Positions 1 to 7,561 of a stretch of DNA of 64,000 bases are shown in pieces. Origin of the DNA: Prochlorococcus sp. MIT 1341 (GTDB lineage Bacteria; Cyanobacteriota; Cyanobacteriia; PCC-6307; Cyanobiaceae). Position 1 is the first letter of the stretch; every line of letters starts with the position of its first letter. Below the pieces are notes generated by a model. It did not search any database. It saw nothing but the letters and a program-made list of their open reading frames with translations, and was not told where the DNA came from. Both the position numbers and the translations under genes were made by a program. The stretch covers positions 1,596,001 through 1,660,000 of the forward strand of contig NZ_CP139304.1 of NCBI RefSeq assembly GCF_034092415.1. Direction: 5' to 3'.

Positions 1-980
1 AGCCGACCTACTGGAATATGTATGCCTGCATAGTTAAGTCCTAACTGCTTTTGAGGATGAATCCCAAAGAAAGAACGTGGTTTTTGTGAAAATATAGAAC
101 CAGGGTCTGGAATAAGTCTTCCAAATTTTTCTTGAACATGATTCCTAAAATTTTCTACTCCCACTTCATTTAAATAGAACCTAAATCGTCCTTTAGGTCG
201 TTTATAACGTTCTCCACCATCACGCCAACTAGATATAACTACACCTGTGAAATTACAGATTTCATGTGGTTTAACCCATACATTAAGAGGAATAGCGTAG
301 TCATTTAATTGAGAAGAAAGAATCCCTCCAACCCAAACACTAAAACCAAGTTCCCCTTCTTTTATAACTGGGTGGAAAATAATGTCATTATGCAAAAGAA
401 AGTTGTCATGAGAACCTGCTACTGCAGTGTTCCATTTTCTCGGCAAATTAGAGAATTCAGGATTTCCTTCTCCATTCTTAGTTAAGTAATTTTCCAACTC
501 CAATGTATATGGCCGGGTATCTATAATTTCTTTTGGATCGATTCCTGCTAATGGATTACCTGTGACATTTCTTGGGTTATCAAACCCTGATTGGATAGTT
601 TCTATATCAGCATCTTTTAGACGTCTAAGAATTTCAGGTAGGTCACTAATAAGAATTCCACGGAGTTGAAGGTTTTGCCTTGTAGTGATATCGCAACTTC
701 CATCTTCTGCATAACGAGCAACAATAGATGCAATTAAATTTAATTGATGTGCATTTAGTATTCCATTAGTTACTCGTAAACGGAGCATAAATTTTCCTGG
801 TGTTTTAGGCCGCCAGAACATTCCATACCATTTCAAGCGAAGTTCTAAGTCAGTTTTGTCAATTTTCTCCCAACCAATCTTGGCAAATTCTTCTATTTGA
901 CTACCTAGTAGAAGCCCATCTTTCATTGCCTTATTCTTTTCTATTTTATTTAATTTCTTCCCTTCTAGATACGGTTGCAT
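1..980 (-). CDS. nirA: Ferredoxin-nitrite reductase, N-terminal two thirds (cut by window edge)
   Basis: Reduces nitrite to ammonium with six electrons from ferredoxin, using a 4Fe-4S/siroheme centre; it acts in the cytoplasm in nitrogen assimilation. The reverse-strand frame is open from ATG at 978-980 to the window edge, about 326 codons. It begins MQPYLEGKKLNKIEKNK and contains TPGKFMLRLR, DGSCDITTRQNLQLRG, FDNPRNVTGNPLAGID and SFFGIHPQKQLGLNYAG, all typical of cyanobacterial NirA rather than of sulfite reductase. The cluster-ligand cysteines lie in the missing C-terminal part. Two NtcA-type boxes upstream fit nitrogen control. Identity is read from motifs and is secure for the family. Confidence 0.93.
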   Translation of the reverse strand, partial: MQPYLEGKKLNKIEKNKAMKDGLLLGSQIEEFAKIGWEKIDKTDLELRLKWYGMFWRPKTPGKFMLRLRVTNGILNAHQLNLIASIVARYAEDGSCDITTRQNLQLRGILISDLPEILRRLKDADIETIQSGFDNPRNVTGNPLAGIDPKEIIDTRPYTLELENYLTKNGEGNPEFSNLPRKWNTAVAGSHDNFLLHNDIIFHPVIKEGELGFSVWVGGILSSQLNDYAIPLNVWVKPHEICNFTGVVISSWRDGGERYKRPKGRFRFYLNEVGVENFRNHVQEKFGRLIPDPGSIFSQKPRSFFGIHPQKQLGLNYAGIHIPVGR

Positions 981-1183
981 GGTTTAGATGTGTAATGCTA
1001 TTGATTGGTATGTGAAAAAAAGAGAATAATCAACTGAGGAATACCTCAGCCTTGTAAATTTTTTGAGGCCAGACTTCTATTCATTCAAAAGGAATAAAAT
1101 TCATCTCCTATTAATGCATTTAGCGGCTCACTCTTTATGTATCAGATTAAACCAAAATGGAAATTTCTTGAATTTAAAGTTTA

Positions 1184-1197
1184 GTATATTTAGATAC
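1184..1197. promoter_or_regulatory. NtcA-type box (proximal to nirA)
   Basis: The sequence GTATATTTAGATAC fits the NtcA consensus GTA-N8-TAC exactly. It lies about 200 bp upstream of the nirA start. A clear -10 hexamer at the usual spacing toward nirA is not obvious; TAATCT occurs further downstream on the reverse strand. Confidence 0.6.
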
Positions 1198-1291
1198 AGC
1201 ACTATTACATCCAAGATGAATTTGGATTGATTGACGTATTTAAAATATTGCTAATCTGCTATTCCTATAGTAGATCAGAAGATTATGCTAT

Positions 1292-1305
1292 GTATATTTA
1301 GATAC
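1292..1305. promoter_or_regulatory. NtcA-type box (distal to nirA)
   Basis: This is a second, letter-for-letter identical GTATATTTAGATAC 108 bp further upstream. On the reverse strand a TACTAT hexamer (TAN3T type) follows about 19 bp downstream, close to the spacing of NtcA-activated promoters, so this may be the functional activator site for nirA. The rest of 981-1357 shows no gene. Confidence 0.55.
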
Positions 1306-1357
1306 AAGAAATAGTCATTTGGCTCTTTTATCTCTCTTTAGAAGCCAAATCGGAAAA

Positions 1358-1552
1358 CTAATATTGACGACCTACTTCGCCAAACCAACGGATTGAACCT
1401 TCTAATAGCATTCCCCAAACTTTCTTCATTGCAGCAATGTCTCTATCTAGTCCATTATTCAAATTACTGAGGTGGCTTAAATCATTTATTTGCTTAGAAG
1501 ATCTTGTTATTAATCTTCTTTTTGATTTTGGACTATAGAGGCGGTTGACCAT
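1358..1552 (-). CDS. Small basic hypothetical protein (64 aa)
   Basis: Open frame starting MVNRLYSPKSKRRLITRSSK, Lys/Arg-rich at the N-terminus, with no membrane segment and no recognised domain. It lies upstream of nirA on the same strand. It does not look like an antisense shadow, but it has no family I recognise, so it may be spurious. Confidence 0.35.
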   Translation of the reverse strand: MVNRLYSPKSKRRLITRSSKQINDLSHLSNLNNGLDRDIAAMKKVWGMLLEGSIRWFGEVGRQY

Positions 1553-1748
1553 TTAAAGCCCTTTTCTTGAAAATAAATTTATGACCATTACAGCAGAGAT
1601 CCATACTATTCATATGTTGCAATTGCTACAAAAAATAATATTCAATCCAAATATGCCTTTCTTGAATAAGGTTAGCTCTTAATTTAAACGTTAGATTTGA
1701 TTATTAGCTTGTGTTTGCAATTGTTTGCCTTGGAGGGATCTATTGTAA

Positions 1749-2156
1749 TTATTCTTTCGAGAAATAATCTAAATCAGCTTCTAACATGCTTTGGTTATCT
1801 TCATTTGAGCAGCATCTATACATAAGATTAATAATACGTTGTGGATCAATTTTAAGAGCTGCAACCTCATTCCATAGTTTGCGACTCAGTTCATCGTTGG
1901 CCAGATTAAACTGTGCATTAATAATATCCCTTGCTAACGAGAAGACTTTTTTATTAGCTTCAGAGCTGTAAGGCTTATTAGTAGACCCTTTAGACAAGTA
2001 TTTGATACCACGGTAGATTAAATTATTTTGAACTTTAGATGTTAATTGTCTTCTTTGATTGTAAATGCTCCGCCTGTACTTTAATTGGACAGACTTTTTA
2101 GACACAATTTCTTTGTGTTGGGTATATTTGCTGCCACGATAAAGAAGTTTTTCCAT
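1749..2156 (-). CDS. DUF4278-type protein with three 21-residue repeats (135 aa)
   Basis: DUF4278 is a short cyanobacterial domain of unknown function built around a L-x-YRG-x-x-Y core. Here the core occurs as LLYRGSKY (residues 4-11), LKYRRSIY (25-32) and LIYRGIKY (46-53), exactly 21 residues apart, giving a tandem triplet followed by a more acidic C-terminal half (residues 70-135). No signal peptide or membrane segment is visible. The divergent DUF1330 gene lies across a repeat-bearing spacer. Family call is from motif recognition. Confidence 0.7.
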   Translation of the reverse strand: MEKLLYRGSKYTQHKEIVSKKSVQLKYRRSIYNQRRQLTSKVQNNLIYRGIKYLSKGSTNKPYSSEANKKVFSLARDIINAQFNLANDELSRKLWNEVAALKIDPQRIINLMYRCCSNEDNQSMLEADLDYFSKE

Positions 2157-2324
2157 TGCTTAGAGATTGAAGATGGTCAAAGCACATTTTTTGGCCTTGA
2201 TTAAGAGGCTCTTTGAGGAATGCGTCTGAATGCGCTTTACTCAGATGCCCTCTTTATAGATAGCTACTAAGGACTAAAGATGTAGTTCATAACGGCACAA
2301 AAAATGGCTTTTTGTCTTTTCTTC

Positions 2325-2462
2325 CTCCATTTTCACCATTTCTCTAGTTTGGATAAAGTTTGGATAGAAATTTCTGATTCGCTGAGATCGATTGCTATCA
2401 CTCAAAAGGAACTTTTTATTAGCTAGTAGTTGATTTCCTGTTGTGCCATGGGATCTCAGCGA
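2325..2462 (+). repeat. Composite intergenic repeat, copy at 2.4 kb
   Basis: Contains the shared blocks CTCTAGTTTGGATAAAG, TCTGATTCGCTGAGATC, ATCACTCAAAAGGAA and TTATTAGCTAGTAGTTG in that order, then a tail with GCCATGGGATCTCAGCG that is also found at 7.83 kb. It fills most of the 490-bp spacer between the DUF4278 and DUF1330 genes. Confidence 0.8.
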
Positions 2463-2647
2463 TATTGCAATGTGTGGATGGCTTAACATTCTCACCCTCT
2501 TATGTCTATTCTATTTCAATCAAGCTTCTATTACTAATAAGGCAAAGATTATATTATCCCTTGCCGAGTTACTTTTGTATTTATTTTCTGACGTACATTT
2601 CCAAATTGCAAGGAGCATGTAATGCTGTTTCGAATTGATTTTTTCTG

Positions 2648-2944
2648 ATGGCCAAGGGTTTCTGGATTGTCACGACAACCGTTACTAATCCAGCATTTGC
2701 TGAATATGTTGAAGCATTTCAACCTTGGGTTGAATCAGTAGGAGGAGCAGTTTTTGCTAAAGATTTGGAGTCAAAAACTGTAGAAGGACAAGGTGGAAAA
2801 TTAGCAGTGATTATCGAGTTCCCATCCAAAAAAGCTGCTATTGAGGCTTATAACAGTGCTGAATATCAAGAATTGAGCAAGTTGCGTTGGGCTAATTCTA
2901 GTGATACCAATATCACAATTATGGATGGTGGTGTAACTCATTAA
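2648..2944 (+). CDS. DUF1330 family protein (98 aa)
   Basis: Small cytoplasmic alpha/beta ferredoxin-like-fold protein; DUF1330 members are dimeric and mostly uncharacterised. It reads MAKGFWIVTTTVTNPAFAEY at the N-terminus, with GGAVFAKD and VIIEFPSKKAAIEAYNSAEY, the usual DUF1330 pattern. Length is normal for the family. A longer paralogue is at 8.7-9.07 kb and a decayed third copy lies at 42.8-43.2 kb. Confidence 0.85.
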   Translation: MAKGFWIVTTTVTNPAFAEYVEAFQPWVESVGGAVFAKDLESKTVEGQGGKLAVIIEFPSKKAAIEAYNSAEYQELSKLRWANSSDTNITIMDGGVTH

Positions 2945-3124
2945 GAAACATCTCATTCACTCCAAGGCTTAGATGATGATTAGATAACGAGGTTTGTAAT
3001 TTAATCAAATTAGGACGTTTGCCATGAGCTTTTGCTCCAATAATTAAAAGATTCTGGCAACTTCTCTCTTGTTTGAGATCCTCTTCAGCGAAACAAAGTT
3101 GCTATTAAGGCGGATTTCTTTGAA

Positions 3125-3715
3125 TTAGGTTTGTAAACCAAGTCTATCTTCGTTTTCTTCTGTTGGCTTGCAATCTGTCTTAGGAAAAAATGGTGAGAAA
3201 TCATCTGGAAATCCTTTATATATCCATTGTCTAAATTGTGGTTGTAATGAGACTGGTTGATTAGAAATCAAGATCTTTTCTCTTTTAAGACGCCGTTTGA
3301 TCTTATTTCTTTTGCCTGAGTCATTCATTCTCTCAAAGACGATTCTGATATTGCTCCCTTCTTCTCCCTTTATTAATTCGATGGCTTCCTTGAGACCCAT
3401 CCCTTTTGTTGACCTACCATCGATAGAGAGAATCACATCACCTGATTTGATTCCGGATTTGGCTGCTGGTGATCCTTTTATAGAAGAATGAACAATTAGG
3501 TTTGCAGTCTCTTGGTCTAAAAAGATTCGTATTCCAATTCCAATAAACCCATTTTTCTTCAGCCCTGGATTCCTTCGCATGGCTTTGACACAACCCATAT
3601 AATCCCTTGCCTCAAGGCAGCGTTGATGGATTTTTTCTGGCACTTCAGCTAATGATGCTGTAGGGAAAATCAGCCCAAAACTTAAAGCTATAGTTACAGC
3701 CCTAATCTTCTTCAT
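3125..3715 (-). CDS. Secreted PDZ-domain protein (196 aa)
   Basis: I chose the ATG at 3713-3715 because it directly precedes a signal peptide (MKKIRAVTIALSFGLIFPTA, cleavage near SLA-EV); a longer frame to 3793 exists. After a short Cys-containing segment comes one PDZ domain, recognisable from GIGIRIFLDQETANLIVHSS, GSPAAKSGIKSGDVILSIDG and the helix that follows. There is no protease domain, so it resembles the PDZ part of C-terminal processing or HtrA proteases used alone, probably as a periplasmic binding module. Confidence 0.75.
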   Translation of the reverse strand: MKKIRAVTIALSFGLIFPTASLAEVPEKIHQRCLEARDYMGCVKAMRRNPGLKKNGFIGIGIRIFLDQETANLIVHSSIKGSPAAKSGIKSGDVILSIDGRSTKGMGLKEAIELIKGEEGSNIRIVFERMNDSGKRNKIKRRLKREKILISNQPVSLQPQFRQWIYKGFPDDFSPFFPKTDCKPTEENEDRLGLQT

Positions 3716-3858
3716 TTGACCAACTTGGCACTTGACTGCTCTTAGCTTATTTGTTTTAGCATTGAAGTCCTTTATATTCGGAGATCCGTCCATATCAGAG
3801 CCATCTTCTATTGGAGTATTGATAGTAGTTTTACATAGGTAGCTTGGGGATTCTTGAT

Positions 3859-4149
3859 ATGAGAGTCTGGGTTCTCAAAAGGGGAATTAACCCCGACGGG
3901 GATAGTAGTTATACTTATTTTGAGGATTTTCGCCTAGAAAGAACAAGGCATCTTTCAAATGGAGTAAATTTTCTGAGTCAAGAAAGTTGGCCTGAACGCA
4001 TAAGAAATTGGCTGATCAGAGCTGGGATTTTTAGCGTGATTATTTTTGTCCTTTCAGTTATTTTCATGGGCTTTATTACAGCACTTTATTTGCTGCCAAT
4101 TTGGGGCTCAATTCTTTTTGCTTATTGGTTAGTGCAGAATAAAAAATAA
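3859..4149 (+). CDS. Small membrane protein (96 aa), unknown
   Basis: I start at the ATG at 3859 rather than the upstream TTG at 3844. A soluble N-terminal half of about 55 residues is followed by a hydrophobic hairpin (IFSVIIFVLSVIFMGFI, then a second helix ending FAYWLVQNKK). The family is not recognised. It is divergent from the PDZ gene with a short spacer. Confidence 0.55.
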   Translation: MRVWVLKRGINPDGDSSYTYFEDFRLERTRHLSNGVNFLSQESWPERIRNWLIRAGIFSVIIFVLSVIFMGFITALYLLPIWGSILFAYWLVQNKK

Positions 4150-4268
4150 TAATTTCTATTATTAATAACAAACAGATCACAACTGACAGAAAACATATCT
4201 ATTCCCAATAAGAAGAGTCTGTTGAGAAATCCAGTAACGGCAACAGATCTGAGTTATTCCAATTTTTT

Positions 4269-4299
4269 CTATCCACACAATATTCAAAACCTATCCACA
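4269..4299 (+). promoter_or_regulatory. Pair of DnaA-box-like 9-mers
   Basis: CTATCCACA occurs at 4269-4277 and again at 4291-4299, 22 bp apart (about two helical turns) in the same orientation. Each differs from the standard TTATCCACA box at one base. They sit in an otherwise featureless 396-bp spacer (4150-4545) next to a dnaB remnant. Function is inference. Confidence 0.35.
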
Positions 4300-4545
4300 C
4301 ATCGCTCATTGATGGAGTGATGCCAAGGCGGTACGTGTTTCTGCATAGAGTATTCAAGCTTTCCTTTTCTCTCCGACGTTGAGGATCGATTCCAAGACTT
4401 TAGAAACTAGGTCGATGAATCAATCCATTCATCCTCATGGTGACTTTCTCGAGGGGTATATGGGGGCTTATATGCCCTGCCTATCTCGTTATATCAGCTC
4501 AGATATTTGTGCAATATTTTTTAAATTCGCCTAAGTCTTCCATGG

Positions 4546-4752
4546 TTAAGCCGCCAAATTTCTAAATCGTGTGTACTGAGGTTCAAACAGGAGTTTCACG
4601 GTCTCAAGGGGACCATTGCGATGCTTGCAAGTGATCAGTTCTGTTATGCCTCGTTCATCTGATTCAGGGTTGTAGTACTCATCGCGATAAATCATCACCA
4701 CCATGTCCGCATGACTTTCGAGTGCTTTCGTCCCGACTGGGCTTTCCCTCAT
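4546..4752 (-). pseudogene. dnaB: C-terminal remnant of replicative helicase DnaB
   Basis: The last roughly 60 codons match the DnaB C-terminus: ADMVVMIYRDEYYNPES, then ITELITCKHRNGP, then VKLLFEPQYTRFRNLA. The preceding codons (RESPVGTKALESH) keep only a trace of the family's RESGAIEQ segment, and everything upstream (helicase core, Walker A, N-terminal domain) is missing. This is a truncated duplicate, presumably inactive, with the real dnaB elsewhere. Confidence 0.8.
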
Positions 4753-4780
4753 TACGAAAGGTCATTCCTGGCAAATCCAT

Positions 4781-5644
4781 TTAGATCGAAGCTTCCTGCC
4801 TGATTATTTCCCAGGCTTCTACTGCAGTATCTGCATATCGAAAGAGTTTTAAGTGGTTATCTGCAATAAGTCCAGAATCTGCAAGTAGTTGAAAATTAAT
4901 CGTTTTAGACCAATATTCTTTCCCAAAAAGAATGATAGGGATATCGTTTTTCATGCCAGTTTGGCGAAGTGTTAAGAGCTCAAATAGTTCATCAAGTGTT
5001 CCAAAACCACCAGGAAAAAAAACAGCTGCAATCGAACGCATTACAAAGTGAATTTTGCGTAATGCAAAATAATTAAATTTAAAACAAAGTCCAGGCGTGA
5101 TAAATGGATTTGGATGTTGCTCTTTAGGAATACTGATATTTAAGCCAATTGATTTACAGTCTGCGTCAAAAGCACCTCTATTAGCAGCTTCCATAATGCC
5201 AGGGCCACCACCAGTCACGATTACATGAGAACGACATTCTTTGATTTGATTTTCTCTAGAAATAATTCTAGAAAACTCTCTTGCAGAATCATAGTAATGA
5301 GCCATTGAGTATAATTTTTCTAACCTGTCTTTTTTTCGTTTTAGTTGACTTGAGTCTGGATTTTCTTTTAAAATTTTGCTTGCTTCCTCAAGCTTTCTTT
5401 TTGTAGAAAGTTTGTCTGAAATGTTCGCTCCTCCGAATACAATTATAGTTGATATAATCTTTTCTTTTTCGAGTATTTGTTCTGGCTTGCTAATTTCAAG
5501 TAACATGCGGACTCCGCGCATTTCATCACTATTCAATAATTCTAAATCTTCATGTGCTAAGTCATAAGAATTAGAACTGAGTATTAATTGAAGATTCTTC
5601 TCAACAAGTTGAATATCATCACTGCGCTCTTGAGATTCCACCAT
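4781..5644 (-). CDS. LOG-family (lysine-decarboxylase-like) nucleotide phosphoribohydrolase
   Basis: LOG proteins hydrolyse nucleoside 5'-monophosphates (cytokinin ribotides or AMP/GMP) at the N-glycosidic bond. The signature motifs are present: VTGGGPGIMEAANRGA, the arginine-bearing helix RKIHFVMRS and PGGFGTLDELFELLTLRQTG. At 287 aa it has an extra N-terminal helical region of about 60 residues before the Rossmann core, as in larger bacterial members. The real substrate cannot be read from sequence. Confidence 0.85.
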   Translation of the reverse strand: MVESQERSDDIQLVEKNLQLILSSNSYDLAHEDLELLNSDEMRGVRMLLEISKPEQILEKEKIISTIIVFGGANISDKLSTKRKLEEASKILKENPDSSQLKRKKDRLEKLYSMAHYYDSAREFSRIISRENQIKECRSHVIVTGGGPGIMEAANRGAFDADCKSIGLNISIPKEQHPNPFITPGLCFKFNYFALRKIHFVMRSIAAVFFPGGFGTLDELFELLTLRQTGMKNDIPIILFGKEYWSKTINFQLLADSGLIADNHLKLFRYADTAVEAWEIIRQEASI

Positions 5645-5690
5645 TTTCTCCTAATAGAATTTCCTCTTGGAAGGATAGTAGATTGAATCA

Positions 5691-5804
5691 TTAGTCGTCG
5701 ATATTGCAAGCTAGATGACACTCTGTGAGTTCTGGGTTTGCAAGCCGATCAAGAATTCTTGCCATGTCTACTGCTGAGAGTTCTCCATCGCTAGACCATT
5801 TCTG
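5691..5804 (-). pseudogene. 3' remnant of an unrecognised gene
   Basis: The frame reads KWSSDGELSAVDMARILDR followed by LANPELTECHLACNIDD and a stop. It looks like a genuine protein tail (amphipathic helix with an EF-hand-like DGELS turn), but its upstream sequence is replaced exactly at the start of the riboswitch-like leader of the neighbouring gene. Either a remnant or a mini-gene of 25 codons from an internal ATG. Confidence 0.35.
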
Positions 5805-5805
5805 T

Positions 5806-5873
5806 ACGTTCGTCCCTTTGCTGGGATGCATGTTTTGGCAGCAGGGAACGGGGCTGTCACTTCGGAGGAACGT
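5806..5873 (+). promoter_or_regulatory. Glutamine-riboswitch-like leader (Downstream-peptide/glnA RNA type), copy 1
   Basis: The leader opens with ACGTTCGTCCC and closes with CGGAGGAACGT; these ends pair (9 of 10), so the Shine-Dalgarno GGAGG of the next gene is inside stem P1. Inside are P2 (TCCC/GGGA) and P3 (GGCAGC/GCTGTC), giving a three-way junction with conserved GGGATGCATG and CTTCGGAGGAACG. This layout matches the glutamine aptamer classes known in marine cyanobacteria, which precede short peptide genes. Class assignment is by recognition only. Confidence 0.65.
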
Positions 5874-5874
5874 A

Positions 5875-6054
5875 ATGAACACTCTCCCATTAATTCGCTC
5901 GCACATCAAACGAGCAGATCGCATTCACAAGGCTCAGTTAATTGCCACTTCCCATGGAAGTAAATTTCACGACCAGTCAGCTTTAAATGCCAATTCTGCT
6001 GCAAGAAAGGAGAAGGCCAAGCGTCTACATAACGCTCAATTAATGGCGTCTTAA
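5875..6054 (+). CDS. 59-aa basic peptide downstream of riboswitch-like leader, copy 1
   Basis: Starts at ATG 5875, 2 nt after the paired GGAGGAACGT. It is Lys/Arg/His-rich and carries two related motifs, IHKAQLIA near residue 16 and LHNAQLMA at the C-terminus, suggesting an internal repeat of a short helix. Short basic peptides under glutamine aptamers include glutamine-synthetase inactivating factors in other cyanobacteria, but I see no clear IF7 match, so function is open. A paralogue lies at 12.06 kb. Confidence 0.75.
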   Translation: MNTLPLIRSHIKRADRIHKAQLIATSHGSKFHDQSALNANSAARKEKAKRLHNAQLMAS

Positions 6055-6232
6055 AAGTTCGAATGGATTTTGGTTAATGCCTCAGACCCCTTGGTAACAA
6101 TAGCTTTTAACTGTTCATTAGCCAGTGAAGAGCAAAAGAGGTGTTTTTACTCTTGGGTCTTGGTTATTGGTTGGCTAGAAATCAACTAGGAGTCTAAGTT
6201 CGTTGGTGTAAAAAATAAGAACTGGACTCAAA

Positions 6233-6260
6233 GGGGGACATCGAATACGTCCCCCTTCTT
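6233..6260 (+). terminator. Intrinsic terminator-like hairpin
   Basis: GGGGGAC-atcgaatac-GTCCCCC followed by TTCTT. The same sequence in degraded form precedes the 59-aa genes at 25.41 and 29.34 kb. The stretch 6090-6230 before it is shared with 29.18-29.30 kb. Confidence 0.6.
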
Positions 6261-6261
6261 C

Positions 6262-6378
6262 ATGGAATCTCCTAACAGTTCAAGGATTCTTTTTGCCGCT
6301 GTTTTCTTTTCAGTCATTAGTCTTTGCTTCTATCTCGATTTAGTAAGTCTTGGCTTGTTTCCAGATAAAACCTATTAG
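6262..6378 (+). CDS. Possible 38-aa membrane peptide
   Basis: ATG at 6262 opens a frame MESPNSSRILFAAVFFSVIS and continues through one hydrophobic helix to a stop at 6378. It overlaps the 3' end of the opposite-strand gene by 39 bp and follows a terminator hairpin immediately. Many real genes of this size exist around it, but no family is recognised. Confidence 0.35.
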   Translation: MESPNSSRILFAAVFFSVISLCFYLDLVSLGLFPDKTY

Positions 6379-6537
6379 TAGTCCCATCAAGATCAATGGG
6401 AGAAGAGCTTTCAGTATCCCAACGACAACTAATACTCCTAACCCAACAGCTCCGTAAATAGCCCATTTAGGCACAAAGCTGACTGCATTTTTGCCTGCTG
6501 AACTAGAAGGAGGGATGACTTCAGGATCAATAGACAT
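6340..6537 (-). CDS. Small membrane protein (65 aa)
   Basis: Reads MSIDPEVIPPSSSAGKNAVS, then a helix of about 40 hydrophobic residues that could form a hairpin (WAIYGAVGLGVLVVVGI, then ALLPLILMGLLIGFIWKQ). Typical of the short conserved hypothetical membrane proteins of marine picocyanobacteria. Function unknown. Confidence 0.65.
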   Translation of the reverse strand: MSIDPEVIPPSSSAGKNAVSFVPKWAIYGAVGLGVLVVVGILKALLPLILMGLLIGFIWKQAKTY

Positions 6538-6673
6538 TAGATAATTCCTGCTGGCAAATAAAAACTAAAGCATCTCAGCAATTTTGCTAGAGAATTTTCT
6601 ACTAATTCATACTCAAAACGTACTGCTTTCTGACGGGATCGACTGTCCTAACTAGGGTGTCTGGATCACAGAG

Positions 6674-6703
6674 CACTGGATGGTGCTTAGACCTAGGCAA
6701 TAA
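6674..6703 (+). pseudogene. Last ten codons of the 31-aa membrane peptide (remnant)
   Basis: HWMVLRPRQ-stop matches the end AWMVMRPRQ of the intact gene at 14820-14915. Only this tail and the downstream intergenic unit were copied here, marking the left breakpoint of the 6.7/14.9-kb duplication. Confidence 0.65.
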
Positions 6704-6815
6704 AAAAGGCCCTTGCGAAATGCGCCGGGCCTGGGTGATGGGGGACTTATTTTCTAAGCGAGATCCAGCTCAAAATCAACCCCCACTAGTAGTGTATTTG
6801 CTTATCAGTTGTATA
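6702..6815 (-). ncRNA. Candidate small RNA, leftward, copy 1
   Basis: On the reverse strand the shared palindromic promoter region (6820-6836) is followed by about 110 nt that end in GGCCCGGCGCATTTCGCAAG then GGCC and TTTTTT, a good intrinsic terminator. No ORF fits. The RNA would contain CCCCCATCACCC, complementary to a motif in the rightward RNA. The 5' end is inferred from a TATTTATAGT -10 region; expression is not known. Confidence 0.4.
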
Positions 6816-6836
6816 AGTCACACTATAAATAGCGTG

Positions 6837-6947
6837 TATCTACCGATGACAAATCGCTTGACAGTGACTAATGTCAACCCAATGGCCGGGTGATGGGGAT
6901 CAAACGGTCTTAATACAAGAAGCCTCTTTTCTGCATGGGGGCTTTTT
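6837..6947 (+). ncRNA. Candidate small RNA, rightward, copy 1
   Basis: Preceded by a -10 element TATAAAT (6824-6830) inside a near-palindrome. The transcript would contain the inverted repeat TTGACA-N8-TGTCAA, the motif GGGTGATGGGGATC and a terminator AAGCCTC-N10-GGGGGCTTTTT. No start codon with a plausible frame is seen. Conserved in sequence and order at 15048-15165. Confidence 0.45.
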
Positions 6948-6991
6948 AACTCTTTATTGATAAAAGAATGTTTCTCTAAAAACTGGACAAG

Positions 6992-7013
6992 AAAAAGGAG
7001 CCATTAAGGCCCC
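6992..7013 (-). terminator. Terminator of the 97-aa coiled-coil gene
   Basis: On the reverse strand GGGGCC-TTAA-TGGCTCC is followed by TTTTTC, about 50 nt downstream of the stop codon at 7060. Confidence 0.8.
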
Positions 7014-7059
7014 TTGAATACGTCCTTAGTGATCCCCATCACTCAGTGAGTCGAAAGGA

Positions 7060-7353
7060 TTAAGCCTTGATAGCGCATTTTTCAGTTTCTTCAGCAGCGA
7101 GTTCAGTTTTTTTTTCTGCTGGCGCTAGAGCTTTTAGCTCTTCTTGAAGCTCATGCTCTCGTTCATCAATGATTTTGATGCGTGACTGATAAGTTTCTTC
7201 TAGTCTCTTGCGAGAAGCCTCAAGATTGTCGAGCTCCTCTTGCCGCTGCTTACGCTTGATCTCTTCTAGTTGACTATCAGAGACAACATAAACAGTCCTG
7301 GTAGGTGAGAAGAAAGAGTCGGCAAAGAAAGTATCGAATAAAGATGTGTACAT
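7060..7353 (-). CDS. Coiled-coil small protein (97 aa), copy 1
   Basis: I place the start at the ATG at 7351-7353, because both duplicates share GTTCCCGCACAGAACATC just before it and diverge further out. N-terminus MYTSLFDTFFADSFFSP is hydrophobic/aromatic, then RTVYVVSDSQLEEIKRKQRQ leads into a long charged heptad helix (residues 35-80) and an Ala/Glu-rich tail. No domain is recognised. It is divergent from a CP12-like mini-gene, and the pair is duplicated at 48.7-49.4 kb. Confidence 0.75.
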   Translation of the reverse strand: MYTSLFDTFFADSFFSPTRTVYVVSDSQLEEIKRKQRQEELDNLEASRKRLEETYQSRIKIIDEREHELQEELKALAPAEKKTELAAEETEKCAIKA

Positions 7354-7561
7354 GATGTTCTGTGCGGGAACACTCTTACTTTGTCCTAACTTTTCAGATA
7401 AAGTAATGATGTAAACCGAAGAAATTGATTCGGTAAATATCACCTGTTTCGGTTAATAACACTTTAGTTAGTGAGAACCGTAAAGCCTAAATACTTGAGT
7501 AAAAACCCTATATCTAATTCTTATAGATGTGTTAGAAAGGAAGTAACCGAATAGGAGGATT

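Noticed and set aside
2274-2495. 73-codon ORF across the composite repeat
   Set aside because: Most of it is repeat sequence in one frame; no similar frame is kept in other copies.
5725-6054. A 109-codon reading of the 59-aa peptide gene
   Set aside because: Its first 50 codons translate the riboswitch-like leader; the ATG at 5875 with GGAGG and paralogue alignment is the right start.
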